This document shows, in pieces, positions 7,992 to 15,801 of a DNA stretch of 50,152 nt. How positions within the stretch are numbered: the first letter of the stretch is position 1; every line of letters begins with the position of its first letter. Under the pieces are notes generated by a model. That model did not search any database. It saw only the letters and a program-made list of their open reading frames with translations, and had not been told where the DNA came from. Location of the stretch: NCBI GenBank assembly GCA_016765095.1, contig JAESQQ010000351.1, forward strand, positions 1 through 50,152. Reading direction: 5' to 3'. The stretch is from Planctomycetota bacterium. GTDB taxonomy: Bacteria; Planctomycetota; J058. The position numbers and the translations under genes were made by a program.

Positions 7992-9260
7992 ATGACCCGA
8001 CCCGATGGAGTCATGGTCCAGGAGGACCGACGCGGCCGCGTGGCGATCTGCCCGTATGGCCTCGCGCTCAGTGTGGGCGGCGACCGCGATCAGGTTCACT
8101 TCGCGATCCGGGGTGACGAGACCCTCCGCCCGATCCATGCCTGGCTCCGCGCCAACTCGGACCGCTCGGTTCAAGTCGTCGCGGAGGGCGAGGCTGAGGT
8201 GTTCGTCAACGGAACCCGAATCACGGGTCCCGTGAGCGTCCCCCTGGGGGGCAAGATCCGGTTGGGTCCCCGGCGGACATTGACCAACATTGGCGTCCTG
8301 GATAGCGGGGGGGCCAAGCGGAGCTTCGGGCTGCTCGCGATCCCGATCCGGATTCAGGACTACGTGTTTCTGCGGCTGGTCGGGCGCGGCTCGTCGGGCC
8401 TGGTCTATGAGGCCTACGACGAGGCCAACGACCGGCGCTGTGCGATCAAGCTTCTGACCGCGGGCGGTCGCGCCTCGGACGGCGTCCAGGATCGCTTTCG
8501 CCGCGAGGTCGACCTCCAGAGCCGGCTCGGGGATTACCCGGGGATCGTCACGATGTGGGCGCTCGACACGGTACCGGGGACAGGCGAGCTGTTCGCGATC
8601 ATGGAGTTCGTCGAGGGGAAGACGCTCCGCGACACCTTCAAGGCGGGTCTCGAGCGTGTGGCCGGGGTCCGTCTCTTGGCGCGCGTCGGACGAGCAGTCC
8701 ACTATGGACACGAGCGGGGACTGCTGCACCGAGACCTGAAGCCGGCAAACGTAATGGTCACCGAGTCGGGCGCCGTGCGCCTGACTGACTTCGGGCTCTG
8801 CAAGGCGCTCGAAGAGGACGACGGGATGACGGCCACGGGGATCATGCTCGGGACGCCGAGCTACATGTCGCCCGAGCAGGTCGAGGACGCCAAGCGGGTC
8901 GGGACCCCGACCGACATTTACGCCTTGGGAGCCATGCTCTACGTCCACCTCTGCGGCCGACTGCCTTTCCTGGGCAAGGGCGTCAGCGAGGTCCTCGACG
9001 CGGTCGTGAGCGGCACCAAGCCTGCCCCTCTGAGCGTGGATCCCACGATCCCAGTCGAGCTCTCCGATCTGGTCGTCGAGTCCCTGTCCCTCGATCCCGC
9101 CGCGCGGCCCAAGACCGCGCTTGAGTTCTCGGAGCGGATCGAGCGCTGGGTCAAAGCGGCGGTGCCCCCTGAGCAAGTCAGCCTTTCGGCGCCGAGCACC
9201 GCTCCGACTCAGACCGCCGTCCGACCGGTGTCCGACAACCGGCCGCCCCTGACACGCTGA
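7992..9260 (+). CDS. Ser/Thr protein kinase with FHA-like N-terminal domain
   Basis: The ATG at 7992 follows GGAG 6 bases upstream. Residues 1-115 look like a degenerate forkhead-associated domain: an IHAWL strand, VFVNGTRI and GGKIRLG match the FHA end strands, but the GR and Ser-x-x-His phosphothreonine-binding residues are not evident. Residues 120-395 are a Hanks kinase with GRGSSGLVYEA (P-loop), AIKLL (Lys), LHRDLKPANVM (catalytic loop), LTDFGL (Mg-binding) and MSPEQ (APE-like motif). No transmembrane helix is seen, so it is probably cytosolic. The C-terminus is a short Thr/Pro tail that could be an autophosphorylation site. The kinase call is firm; the FHA call is tentative. Confidence 0.88.
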   Translation: MTRPDGVMVQEDRRGRVAICPYGLALSVGGDRDQVHFAIRGDETLRPIHAWLRANSDRSVQVVAEGEAEVFVNGTRITGPVSVPLGGKIRLGPRRTLTNIGVLDSGGAKRSFGLLAIPIRIQDYVFLRLVGRGSSGLVYEAYDEANDRRCAIKLLTAGGRASDGVQDRFRREVDLQSRLGDYPGIVTMWALDTVPGTGELFAIMEFVEGKTLRDTFKAGLERVAGVRLLARVGRAVHYGHERGLLHRDLKPANVMVTESGAVRLTDFGLCKALEEDDGMTATGIMLGTPSYMSPEQVEDAKRVGTPTDIYALGAMLYVHLCGRLPFLGKGVSEVLDAVVSGTKPAPLSVDPTIPVELSDLVVESLSLDPAARPKTALEFSERIERWVKAAVPPEQVSLSAPSTAPTQTAVRPVSDNRPPLTR

Positions 9261-9268
9261 GCGAACCC

Positions 9269-10339
9269 GTGAACGAGCCAAGCGCGATCGCGACGACGGA
9301 GTCGGCTGCTGAGTTCGCAGTGTGGCGGACTGCTCTCCGCGGGCTGGCGGCGTCGGTTCAGGCTCGCGTCCGAACCAAGCTCCGAGACGCCCTCGCCGCT
9401 GACGAGCTCGAGGGCCTCGCTCGCGGGGTCTCCGAGGGGGTCGGCGACACGACCTTCGCGCTCGACGTGCCAGCCGAAGAGGCGGTCGAGGAGTGGTTCT
9501 GCGCTCATGCCTGTCGGGGGCCGCTGAGTCTTCTGACCGAGGACGCAGGCTGGCGGCACCGAGGGCCGGACCCTGCCAAGCCTGGCGGCTGGCGCGACTT
9601 GGCCGACTTCGCTCACGGCGGACCGCGGATCGTGATCGACCCGATCGACGGAACTCGGCCGCTTATGCACGACCTCCGCTCGGCTTGGGTCGTGATCGGG
9701 TTCGCGCCGCCTGGCCCCGCTCAGCCTCGCCTCTCGGCCCTGCGCGGCGGCTTGCTGGTCGAGCTCCCGCCCAGCTCCCAGGGGGTCGCGCGTTGGCTCG
9801 AGGCGGAGCACGGGGGCCCCGCCGAGGAGCGCCTGCTCCCCGTCGGCGCGAGCGTCAAGCAAGTCGCCGCGGCGTCGGTCCGAACCCTGAGCGTCGACAG
9901 CGACGCTCGCTGCGACCGGGGTTACTTCACGTTCTTCCGCTACCACCCGGCCCAACGGCGTCGCCTGGCGACGCTCGAGGAGTCTTTCTTCGCCCGGCTC
10001 GCCGAGCGAGAGGGGGCGGACCTGCTCCAGGTCTACGAGGACGGATACTGCTCCAGCGGAGGCCAACTCGCCCTCCTTGCGCTCGGTCGTTATCGCTTCG
10101 TCGCCGACTTTCGGGCTCGGCTCGGCGGCGTCGAGGGTCCGTTCTGTAAGCCCTACGACGTCGCGGGCGCGGTCGTCGTCGCGCGCACGGCAGGCGTCGA
10201 GATCAGCGACGCGTTCGGGGCGCCGCTGGACTGTCCCCTCGACGCCTGTACGCCGATCGGGTTCGTGGGCTACACCAACGCTGGAACTCGCGCGCGCCTC
10301 GAGCCGCACCTCGAGGCCGCCTGGGAGGCCCTCTCGTGA
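9269..10339 (+). CDS. Inositol monophosphatase / FBPase superfamily enzyme
   Basis: The 356-residue product carries VIDPIDGTRPL, the signature second metal-binding motif of the Li-sensitive Mg-dependent phosphatase superfamily. A possible first motif is LLTEDAGW, and FCKPYDVAGAVVVARTAG corresponds to the C-terminal W/YDxAAG motif. The family dephosphorylates inositol phosphates, PAP or sugar phosphates; this member is too divergent for a substrate call. GTG at 9269 lies 8 bases after the kinase stop, and the next gene overlaps by 4 bases (GTGA), so all three are probably co-transcribed. Confidence 0.75.
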   Translation: MNEPSAIATTESAAEFAVWRTALRGLAASVQARVRTKLRDALAADELEGLARGVSEGVGDTTFALDVPAEEAVEEWFCAHACRGPLSLLTEDAGWRHRGPDPAKPGGWRDLADFAHGGPRIVIDPIDGTRPLMHDLRSAWVVIGFAPPGPAQPRLSALRGGLLVELPPSSQGVARWLEAEHGGPAEERLLPVGASVKQVAAASVRTLSVDSDARCDRGYFTFFRYHPAQRRRLATLEESFFARLAEREGADLLQVYEDGYCSSGGQLALLALGRYRFVADFRARLGGVEGPFCKPYDVAGAVVVARTAGVEISDAFGAPLDCPLDACTPIGFVGYTNAGTRARLEPHLEAAWEALS

Positions 10340-11025
10340 GGGAGCGCCGGCTCCGGATCGCTGCGCTCTTTTTGGGAGCGCTCTTGCTGACGGGCTGCTA
10401 CCAGGCCCACTACCTCGTGCAGATCGACCAGCTTCCGCTCTACGCCGCTCCTGGCAGCGACCAAGTCGTGGCGCGCCTGCCTCGCTTTCATCACGAGGCC
10501 CTCGCGGGCGGGCTCCCCGCCGAAGGGGCCGAGTTCGTGGCGCTCTCGTTTCGGGGTCGGGAGGGGTTCGCGCCGCGGGCCGGACTGGTCTTGTTCGAAT
10601 ACCTCGAGCCCGAGGCCTTCGGGGCTGGGGATCGCAATCGTAAGCTGCGATCTCGCCTGCGCACGGCGCAGGTCGAGGCCTTCGGACGTGACTGGCCCCT
10701 CGAGGTCGCGAACGCGGTCCGGGAGGGACGTGTCTTTAGGGGCATGACCCCGCACCAAGTCGAGGTCAGCTGGGGGTGGCCGGATCAAGTCCTGCGGGGC
10801 CCCGGCGGGCTTCAAAGTTGGGTCTATACGCAGGAGCGCACTCACGTCGTGCAGACGTATCGCGCCGGCGCGGCCTACTACTACAGCGGCCCGCTCCTGG
10901 GGCCGAGGTGGGGCTCGAGCTCCGGCTGGCAGTCCCGCAGCGAGCGCTACCTCGAGCGCCGCGTGGTCACGATCGGCCCCGGGGGAACGGTCGTGGGGAT
11001 TGAGATCACGCAAACCCGGATTTGA
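10336..11025 (+). CDS. Outer-surface or periplasmic lipoprotein, possibly BamE/SmpA-like C-terminal fold
   Basis: A short signal peptide ends in the lipobox LLTGC (Cys at about residue 21). The mature protein has a region that may be SH3-like (VQIDQLPLYAAPGSDQVVARL). A later part contains GMTPHQVEVSWGWPDQV followed by LQSWVYT. This Gly-Met-x-x-x-x-Val, Gly-x-Pro and WVY spacing is typical of the small SmpA/OmlA alpha-beta fold. The final 60 residues contain YYYSGPLLGPRW. The GTG start overlaps the upstream stop by 4 bases. The assignment to the fold is by motif rhythm only. Confidence 0.65.
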   Translation: MRERRLRIAALFLGALLLTGCYQAHYLVQIDQLPLYAAPGSDQVVARLPRFHHEALAGGLPAEGAEFVALSFRGREGFAPRAGLVLFEYLEPEAFGAGDRNRKLRSRLRTAQVEAFGRDWPLEVANAVREGRVFRGMTPHQVEVSWGWPDQVLRGPGGLQSWVYTQERTHVVQTYRAGAAYYYSGPLLGPRWGSSSGWQSRSERYLERRVVTIGPGGTVVGIEITQTRI

Positions 11026-11129
11026 GGGCGGCCGTCGGTCGTGGGCTTGTGTTGCAGCCGGGTCGCCTTGCTGCGAAGGGAGCGTGCGGGCTCGTGGCCT
11101 GAGTAGTAGGCTTCTTCGCGGAGGCTCCC

Positions 11130-12029
11130 ATGAAGCTTTGGATTCCCCTCGCGATCACGCTCGCGCTACCCCTCATCGCCGAGGCCCAGGCCTCCAAGCC
11201 CGCTCACGAGGTCGGGGACCAAGCCGAGACCAAGCAGATCCTTGAGGAGTCTCGAACCCAGCTCCAAGCCGGCGATTTCTACGCGTCGTGGGACCTGGCT
11301 CGGACGGTCTTGCTTGCCCAGGCGAAGCACCCTCTCGCGTTGCGCTTGGAGCGCGCAGCGCGGATCCTGGCTCCTGAGATCGACGCCCATGTCGTAGAGG
11401 TCAAGGGAAAGCAGGTGCGGATCTCGGTTGGTGCCGACGACCTGGTCAAGGCCTCTACGGTCATGACGGTCATGTCGAAGAAAAAGCCGATCGCGCTGAT
11501 TCGGGTCGTGGAGGTTTCGCGTGACTCCAGCCTCTGCGAGGTCCTGGAGAGTAAGGGAGCGATTCAAGCTGGCTGCCGGGCCACGAGCGCCTCAAGCAAG
11601 TGGCCGTGGTTTCACGGAGGCAAGCAGAAGGTCCTGCCCCAGACTGGCAAGCCGCACAGGCTCAGGGCGGCTCGGTTCCTGGCGCTGACCCGCAAGTTCT
11701 ACGGGCTCTTTGGCCTCAGCAACACCGAGGCCGAGGATCCGTGCCTCAAGCTCTTCGCCGACGCCGCTCGGCTCGCCCAGCGACCCGTCCAAGGCAAGAT
11801 TGTGAAGCTCGACGGCGCCGCGATCACGGTCGGCATGGGTTCTCAAGACGGCGTCAACGCGCATGACCAGGTGTTCTTCCTCCGCGACGGGAAGGTCCTC
11901 GGCAGCGCCCAGGCGCGCTCCGTCAAGAACACCTCGACGCTATGTGTCCTCGCTGGACCGAAGCTTAAGGTGGGCGACGTCGCGACCACGGACTCGAAGT
12001 ATTGGCGGAAGGTCAGACGCGGCAACTGA
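11130..12029 (+). CDS. Secreted protein with duplicated beta-rich domain of unknown function
   Basis: The start ATG is preceded by GCGGAGG at good spacing. Residues 1-21 are a clean Sec signal peptide ending AEAQA. A helical segment follows (residues 30-75, TPR-like). Two related modules come next, each of the pattern V-x-G-K-x-V-x-I/V-x-x-G then hydrophobic strands ending with a GD-x-x pair. One begins VVEVKGKQVRISVG and the other IVKLDGAAITVGMG, the latter with GVNAHDQVFFLRDGKVLG. This resembles the C-terminal domain of FlgT-like proteins. Exported; function unknown. It stands 104 bp after the lipoprotein gene and may have its own promoter. Confidence 0.7.
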   Translation: MKLWIPLAITLALPLIAEAQASKPAHEVGDQAETKQILEESRTQLQAGDFYASWDLARTVLLAQAKHPLALRLERAARILAPEIDAHVVEVKGKQVRISVGADDLVKASTVMTVMSKKKPIALIRVVEVSRDSSLCEVLESKGAIQAGCRATSASSKWPWFHGGKQKVLPQTGKPHRLRAARFLALTRKFYGLFGLSNTEAEDPCLKLFADAARLAQRPVQGKIVKLDGAAITVGMGSQDGVNAHDQVFFLRDGKVLGSAQARSVKNTSTLCVLAGPKLKVGDVATTDSKYWRKVRRGN

Positions 12030-12100
12030 TCCGACGCTACGAGCGCTGACCCTCGCTACAGACTGCGGGCTGGAGGGGCGAGCGGCAAGGTCTGGGCGCT

Positions 12101-12121
12101 GGGCGGGGGTAAACCCCGCCC
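12101..12121. repeat. Short GC-rich palindrome (REP-like) in the gap before the AAA+ gene
   Basis: An 8-bp perfect stem, gggcgggg / ccccgccc, encloses the loop gtaaa, followed by ctacatt. On the minus strand this reads aatgtaggggcggggtttac, a form that, from memory, recurs as dispersed palindromes in many genomes. Only one copy is seen in this window. There is no T-tract on the plus strand, so it is not an obvious terminator for the gene ending at 12029. The rest of the 271-bp gap holds nothing recognisable except the AGGAGG at 12290-12295 serving the next gene. Confidence 0.55.
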
Positions 12122-12300
12122 CTACATTCACCTTTACCGGTGTTTCCGGGTCCAGCCACTGGTAAACGGGAGCGCACGATCGGGAGGGGTCACTCTCGAC
12201 CCGCTCTTATGCCGGCAACAACGCTCCACGTGACCGCTCATGATCGTGAACTCCCGTTTAGGGTTAGATTGCCCCCGCGCGAACCGCGCAGGAGGCACCC

Positions 12301-14358
12301 GTGACGAAGCTCCCCACCTGGGCCTCCGATCTCGCTGAGCAGTACTTCGGCGGGACCTTGATCGAGTTCGTCGTGTTTGGGAGCGTGAACGATCGCGTCG
12401 CCTCCGAGGACGCCAACGGCAACCGCTCGTACGTCAGTCTGCGACGGTTTCTGGCTCAGAAGCTGTTCCCCCAGCGCGACGCGGTGATCTACTACGACCC
12501 CAGCGGGGGCGTCAGCTTTAGAGACGACTCGACGCACGCCGACTTCATGAAAGTGATCAAGGCGCTCGACGCTCAGCAGGGGACGAACTACGCCAAGAGC
12601 GGGCTCCCGCGCGACGCGAGCCGCGCGCTCTATCTGGTCGAGAAATACATGCGGAGCAAGGTCAACCCACGCGGGAGCCACAAGGCGCAGAGCGTGGCGT
12701 TGATCGTTGAGTACGCCGACCTCGTGTTTCCCGCAGGGGATCCGGGGCACCTCAGCATGAGCCAGCAGTCGAGCTTGGTGACCTTGCTGCGCTGGGCCAA
12801 GGACCCGGTGTTTCTCGACGCGAACCTGACCGTCGTGCTCGTGGCCGAGAACCTCGCTCAGCTCAACAAAGCCCTCGTCGAGAGCCCTTACATCGGGCGG
12901 GTCGAGATCAAGCTCCCGACCGAGTCCGAGCGCCTCGACTACATAAGCGACCGGTTCGCCGAGCATCCCGAGCTCGCCAAGGCCAGCGAGGTCGAGGCTA
13001 CGCAGTTTTCCAAGCTGACGGGTGGGCTCTCGCGCGTGAACCTCGACCACATCACCTCACAGGCGCGGGCGAACAAGTTCCCGATCACGGCCGAGTACGT
13101 CTCGAAGATGAAGCGGGCCCTGATCGAGAAGGAGTGCTTTGGAATGCTCGAGTTCCTCAGCTCGCCCTACGGCCTCGAAGCGGTCTGTGGCCACGAGCCG
13201 CAGAAGGCCTGGCTGCGGGCAGACGCGCGCTTGATCAGCGAGGGGCGGACGGACGCGCTGCCCATGGGCTATCTGATCTGCGGACCTGTCGGGACCGGCA
13301 AGAGCTTCATGGCGCAGTGCTTCACCCATGACATTGGGATCCCTTGCGTTCGGCTCAAGAACTTCCGCAGCCAGTGGTATGGAGCGACGGAGGCCAACTG
13401 GCAGAAGATTCTGAGCGTGCTCAAGGCCGCAGGGCCGGTCGGCGTCGTGATCGACGAGGCCGACGCGGCGGTCGGGGATCGCAGCTCAGGCCACGAAGTC
13501 AGCAACCGCGTGTTCTCAATGCTCGCGACTGAAATGGGGGACACCCGCGATCGCGGTCATATCCTCTGGTTCCTGCTCACGAGCCGCCCCGACTTGTTGC
13601 CGGTCGACATTAAGCGTCAGGGTCGAGCAGAGATCCACATTCCGCTCTTCTATCCCCACAGCTCGAGCGAACGCCGCCAAATGCGCGAGGTCCTCGTCCG
13701 CAAGTGCGGTCTGGATCTCGAGCCAGAGGCTCTCGACCTCGACGTGGCGATGCTGGGGGACTGCGCCTCGCAGCGCGAGGAGACTCGCGCCGTGGGCTAC
13801 GTCGAGGACGCGTGCGGCGCGCTCCAAGACGCGATCGGGAACGCGAGCGGCGAGGCGACGGCCTCCCTCGTGGACGCCGCGACGCAAGCCCTCGCGAGCC
13901 TCGAGGAGGCCGTCGAGGCCTACGCCAAGCTTCGCGCCGACGACCCTCCCCTCGCGGACGACGCCAGCGAGGACGGGCAGGAGGAAGGGCAAGAGGAAGG
14001 GCAGGAGGACGAAGAGGAATACGAGCCGGACGATCCCAGGTGGGTCCAGGTCTACATGGATCGCGCCGGGCTCTCAGGCGCGGAGATCGAGTCGATTCTG
14101 ATCCGCGCAAAGCGTCACGCCGTCCTCGACGGTCGGGAGCGGATCACGCGGACCGACCTTCAAATTGAGGCCGAGGCCTACACCCCGAACCTCTCCAAGG
14201 AGGAGATCGAACTCCAGATCCTGGCTGCGATCCTCGAGTGCAGCGACAAGCGTTTCCTCCCCCCGGTTTTGGCTGGCCTCGATCGCGGACTGGCGAGGAG
14301 TCGGATGCTCTTGATCCTGCGCGCCATGACGTCGAACACCGACATTCGCAACAAGTAG
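12301..14358 (+). CDS. Two-module AAA+ ATPase, first module degenerate
   Basis: The GTG start has a near-perfect AGGAGG 5 bases upstream. The second half holds a full AAA+ core: GPVGTGKSF (Walker A, about residue 329), VVIDEADAA (Walker B, about 382), FLLTSRPD (sensor 1) and a downstream KRQGRAEIHIP that may hold the arginine finger. The first half keeps the AAA-like outline, with LIVEYADLVFP in the Walker B place and IKLPTESERLDYI like the lid entry. Its P-loop position (VVFGSVNDRVAS) lacks Gly-Lys-Ser/Thr, so it probably does not bind ATP normally. An acidic EDGQEEGQEE repeat linker and a C-terminal helical domain follow. Cytosolic remodelling ATPase; substrate unknown. Confidence 0.8.
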   Translation: MTKLPTWASDLAEQYFGGTLIEFVVFGSVNDRVASEDANGNRSYVSLRRFLAQKLFPQRDAVIYYDPSGGVSFRDDSTHADFMKVIKALDAQQGTNYAKSGLPRDASRALYLVEKYMRSKVNPRGSHKAQSVALIVEYADLVFPAGDPGHLSMSQQSSLVTLLRWAKDPVFLDANLTVVLVAENLAQLNKALVESPYIGRVEIKLPTESERLDYISDRFAEHPELAKASEVEATQFSKLTGGLSRVNLDHITSQARANKFPITAEYVSKMKRALIEKECFGMLEFLSSPYGLEAVCGHEPQKAWLRADARLISEGRTDALPMGYLICGPVGTGKSFMAQCFTHDIGIPCVRLKNFRSQWYGATEANWQKILSVLKAAGPVGVVIDEADAAVGDRSSGHEVSNRVFSMLATEMGDTRDRGHILWFLLTSRPDLLPVDIKRQGRAEIHIPLFYPHSSSERRQMREVLVRKCGLDLEPEALDLDVAMLGDCASQREETRAVGYVEDACGALQDAIGNASGEATASLVDAATQALASLEEAVEAYAKLRADDPPLADDASEDGQEEGQEEGQEDEEEYEPDDPRWVQVYMDRAGLSGAEIESILIRAKRHAVLDGRERITRTDLQIEAEAYTPNLSKEEIELQILAAILECSDKRFLPPVLAGLDRGLARSRMLLILRAMTSNTDIRNK

Positions 14359-14376
14359 ACCGCGCTCGGGCCTAGT

Positions 14377-15621
14377 TCAGCCGCCGACCTTGATCGCGAG
14401 CACGAGGCAGATCACGACCGCGATCGCGGCCACTGCGGCGACGCCCCAGAAGAGCTTGGTCATTCGGTTGAGCTGCGTCTTGAACTCCAAGGCCTCTCGC
14501 TGACGGTCGCGGGACTTCTCCTTCTCGAGCTTGAGGAGCTCCTTGAGCTCGTTGGTCCGGAGGCTGTCGACGCCGCCGCTCTTGCCCTTCTCCTTGAGCT
14601 TGATCGCCTCGAGGGCTTCGAACACCTGGCCTATGTCCTGGTAGCGATCGTTGGGGTTCTTGGCGGTCATCTTCGCGAGGACGCCGACCATGGCTTGGGG
14701 GACCTGCGGGTTGACGTCGCGCAGGTTGGGGAGGTCGTCGCGGATGTGGCTGCGCATGATCGTCGAGACGGTCCCGTCGAAGGGCGGGCGCTTGGCGAGC
14801 ATGTGATAGAGCGTGATTCCGAGCGAGTAGAGATCGGAGCGCCAGTCGACGTCCTTGCCCATGGCCTGCTCGGGGGCAATGTAGTCCGGCGTGCCGAGGA
14901 CCGAGCCCTCCTCAGTGACCTCGACTTCAATGTTCGACTTGACGAAGCCGAAGTCGCCCAGCTTGGCGACGTTGTCGCTCGTCAGCATGATGTTGCTGGG
15001 CTTTATGTCGCAGTGCACGATGTCGAAGCGCGAGATGTACTTGATTGCGCGGAGGATCTGGATCGTGAGGTCGATCGCGTCTTCGAGCCCGAGCGCGCCC
15101 TCGCGCTCAATGACTTGCTCGACCGTTTCCCCCTCGACGTATTCCATAGAGAAGTAGAGCTTCCACTCCTCCCGACCGACGTCGTAGACCTTGATCAGGT
15201 TCTGGTGACTCAGCTTCCCGACGAGGCGAGCCTCGACCAAGAAGCGCTGCTTGAACTCCTCGTCGTCGAGCCAGCGCTTGTGGAGGATCTTGAGCGCCAC
15301 GAGCCGGTTCATGCTCGTCTGCTTGGCCTTGAGGACGACACCCAGGCCGCCCTCGCCGAGCTTGCCGTAGATCTCGTAGCCCTTGATCGACCAGCGCTTC
15401 TTCTCGGAGTCCTTCTTGAGACGCCGGTAGGCGACGCCGACGGCGGTCGCCTGGTCGTTGGTCAGGTAGCGCGTCTGGACGGCAATGTCCTCAAAACGGC
15501 TTAGCCCCGACTCCTCGTTGCGAAGCTGGCGAAAGCACTCCTTGACCTGTTCACGGGTCAGGAATTCGTTCTTGAGCGCCAATCGTGCAAACGCCCGATC
15601 CTCGCTAGTGATTTCGCCCAC
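14377..15621 (-). CDS. Membrane Ser/Thr kinase with HCD catalytic loop
   Basis: The order is an N-terminal helical region (residues 1-75, with REQVKECFRQL and YLTNDQATAVG), then a Hanks kinase: GEGGLGVV, ALKIL, IVHCDIKPSNIM, LGDFGF and IAPEQ. A charged coiled-coil-like stretch rich in Lys/Glu/Arg follows, and then one C-terminal transmembrane helix. HRD is HCD here, making it a non-RD kinase, which may affect activation-loop control; Asp, Lys and Asn are kept. I chose the GTG at 15621 because a GGGG run lies about 12 bases upstream. Another GTG at 15669 would add 16 residues. The gene converges on the AAA+ gene with an 18-bp gap. Confidence 0.85.
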   Translation of the reverse strand: MGEITSEDRAFARLALKNEFLTREQVKECFRQLRNEESGLSRFEDIAVQTRYLTNDQATAVGVAYRRLKKDSEKKRWSIKGYEIYGKLGEGGLGVVLKAKQTSMNRLVALKILHKRWLDDEEFKQRFLVEARLVGKLSHQNLIKVYDVGREEWKLYFSMEYVEGETVEQVIEREGALGLEDAIDLTIQILRAIKYISRFDIVHCDIKPSNIMLTSDNVAKLGDFGFVKSNIEVEVTEEGSVLGTPDYIAPEQAMGKDVDWRSDLYSLGITLYHMLAKRPPFDGTVSTIMRSHIRDDLPNLRDVNPQVPQAMVGVLAKMTAKNPNDRYQDIGQVFEALEAIKLKEKGKSGGVDSLRTNELKELLKLEKEKSRDRQREALEFKTQLNRMTKLFWGVAAVAAIAVVICLVLAIKVGG

Positions 15622-15751
15622 GACTAGCGTCCCCTTCGCCGTTCGACTGGCGGATTGTAGCGGCGCCACCCCCCATGCGCCCGCATAGGAACCGAATGAC
15701 TGGCCGTCCGCTGAAAAACCTCTCCTGAGCCCCCAGAGTGGCTTTAAACAA

Positions 15752-15781
15752 AGAACCCGGGACCTGCGGGTCCCGGGTTCT
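15752..15781 (-). terminator. Rho-independent terminator of the metalloprotease gene
   Basis: A 13-bp perfect stem (agaacccgggacc / ggtcccgggttct) with a 4-base loop lies 20 bp past the stop of the gene at 15802. On the minus strand it is followed by ttgtttaaa, giving the T-rich tail expected for intrinsic termination. Confidence 0.8.
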
Positions 15782-15801
15782 GGAGTTTGTCTGCGTCCGG
15801 G

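Noticed and set aside
7971-9281. 436-codon minus-strand frame opposite the FHA-like kinase
   Set aside because: Antisense shadow of a clear kinase.
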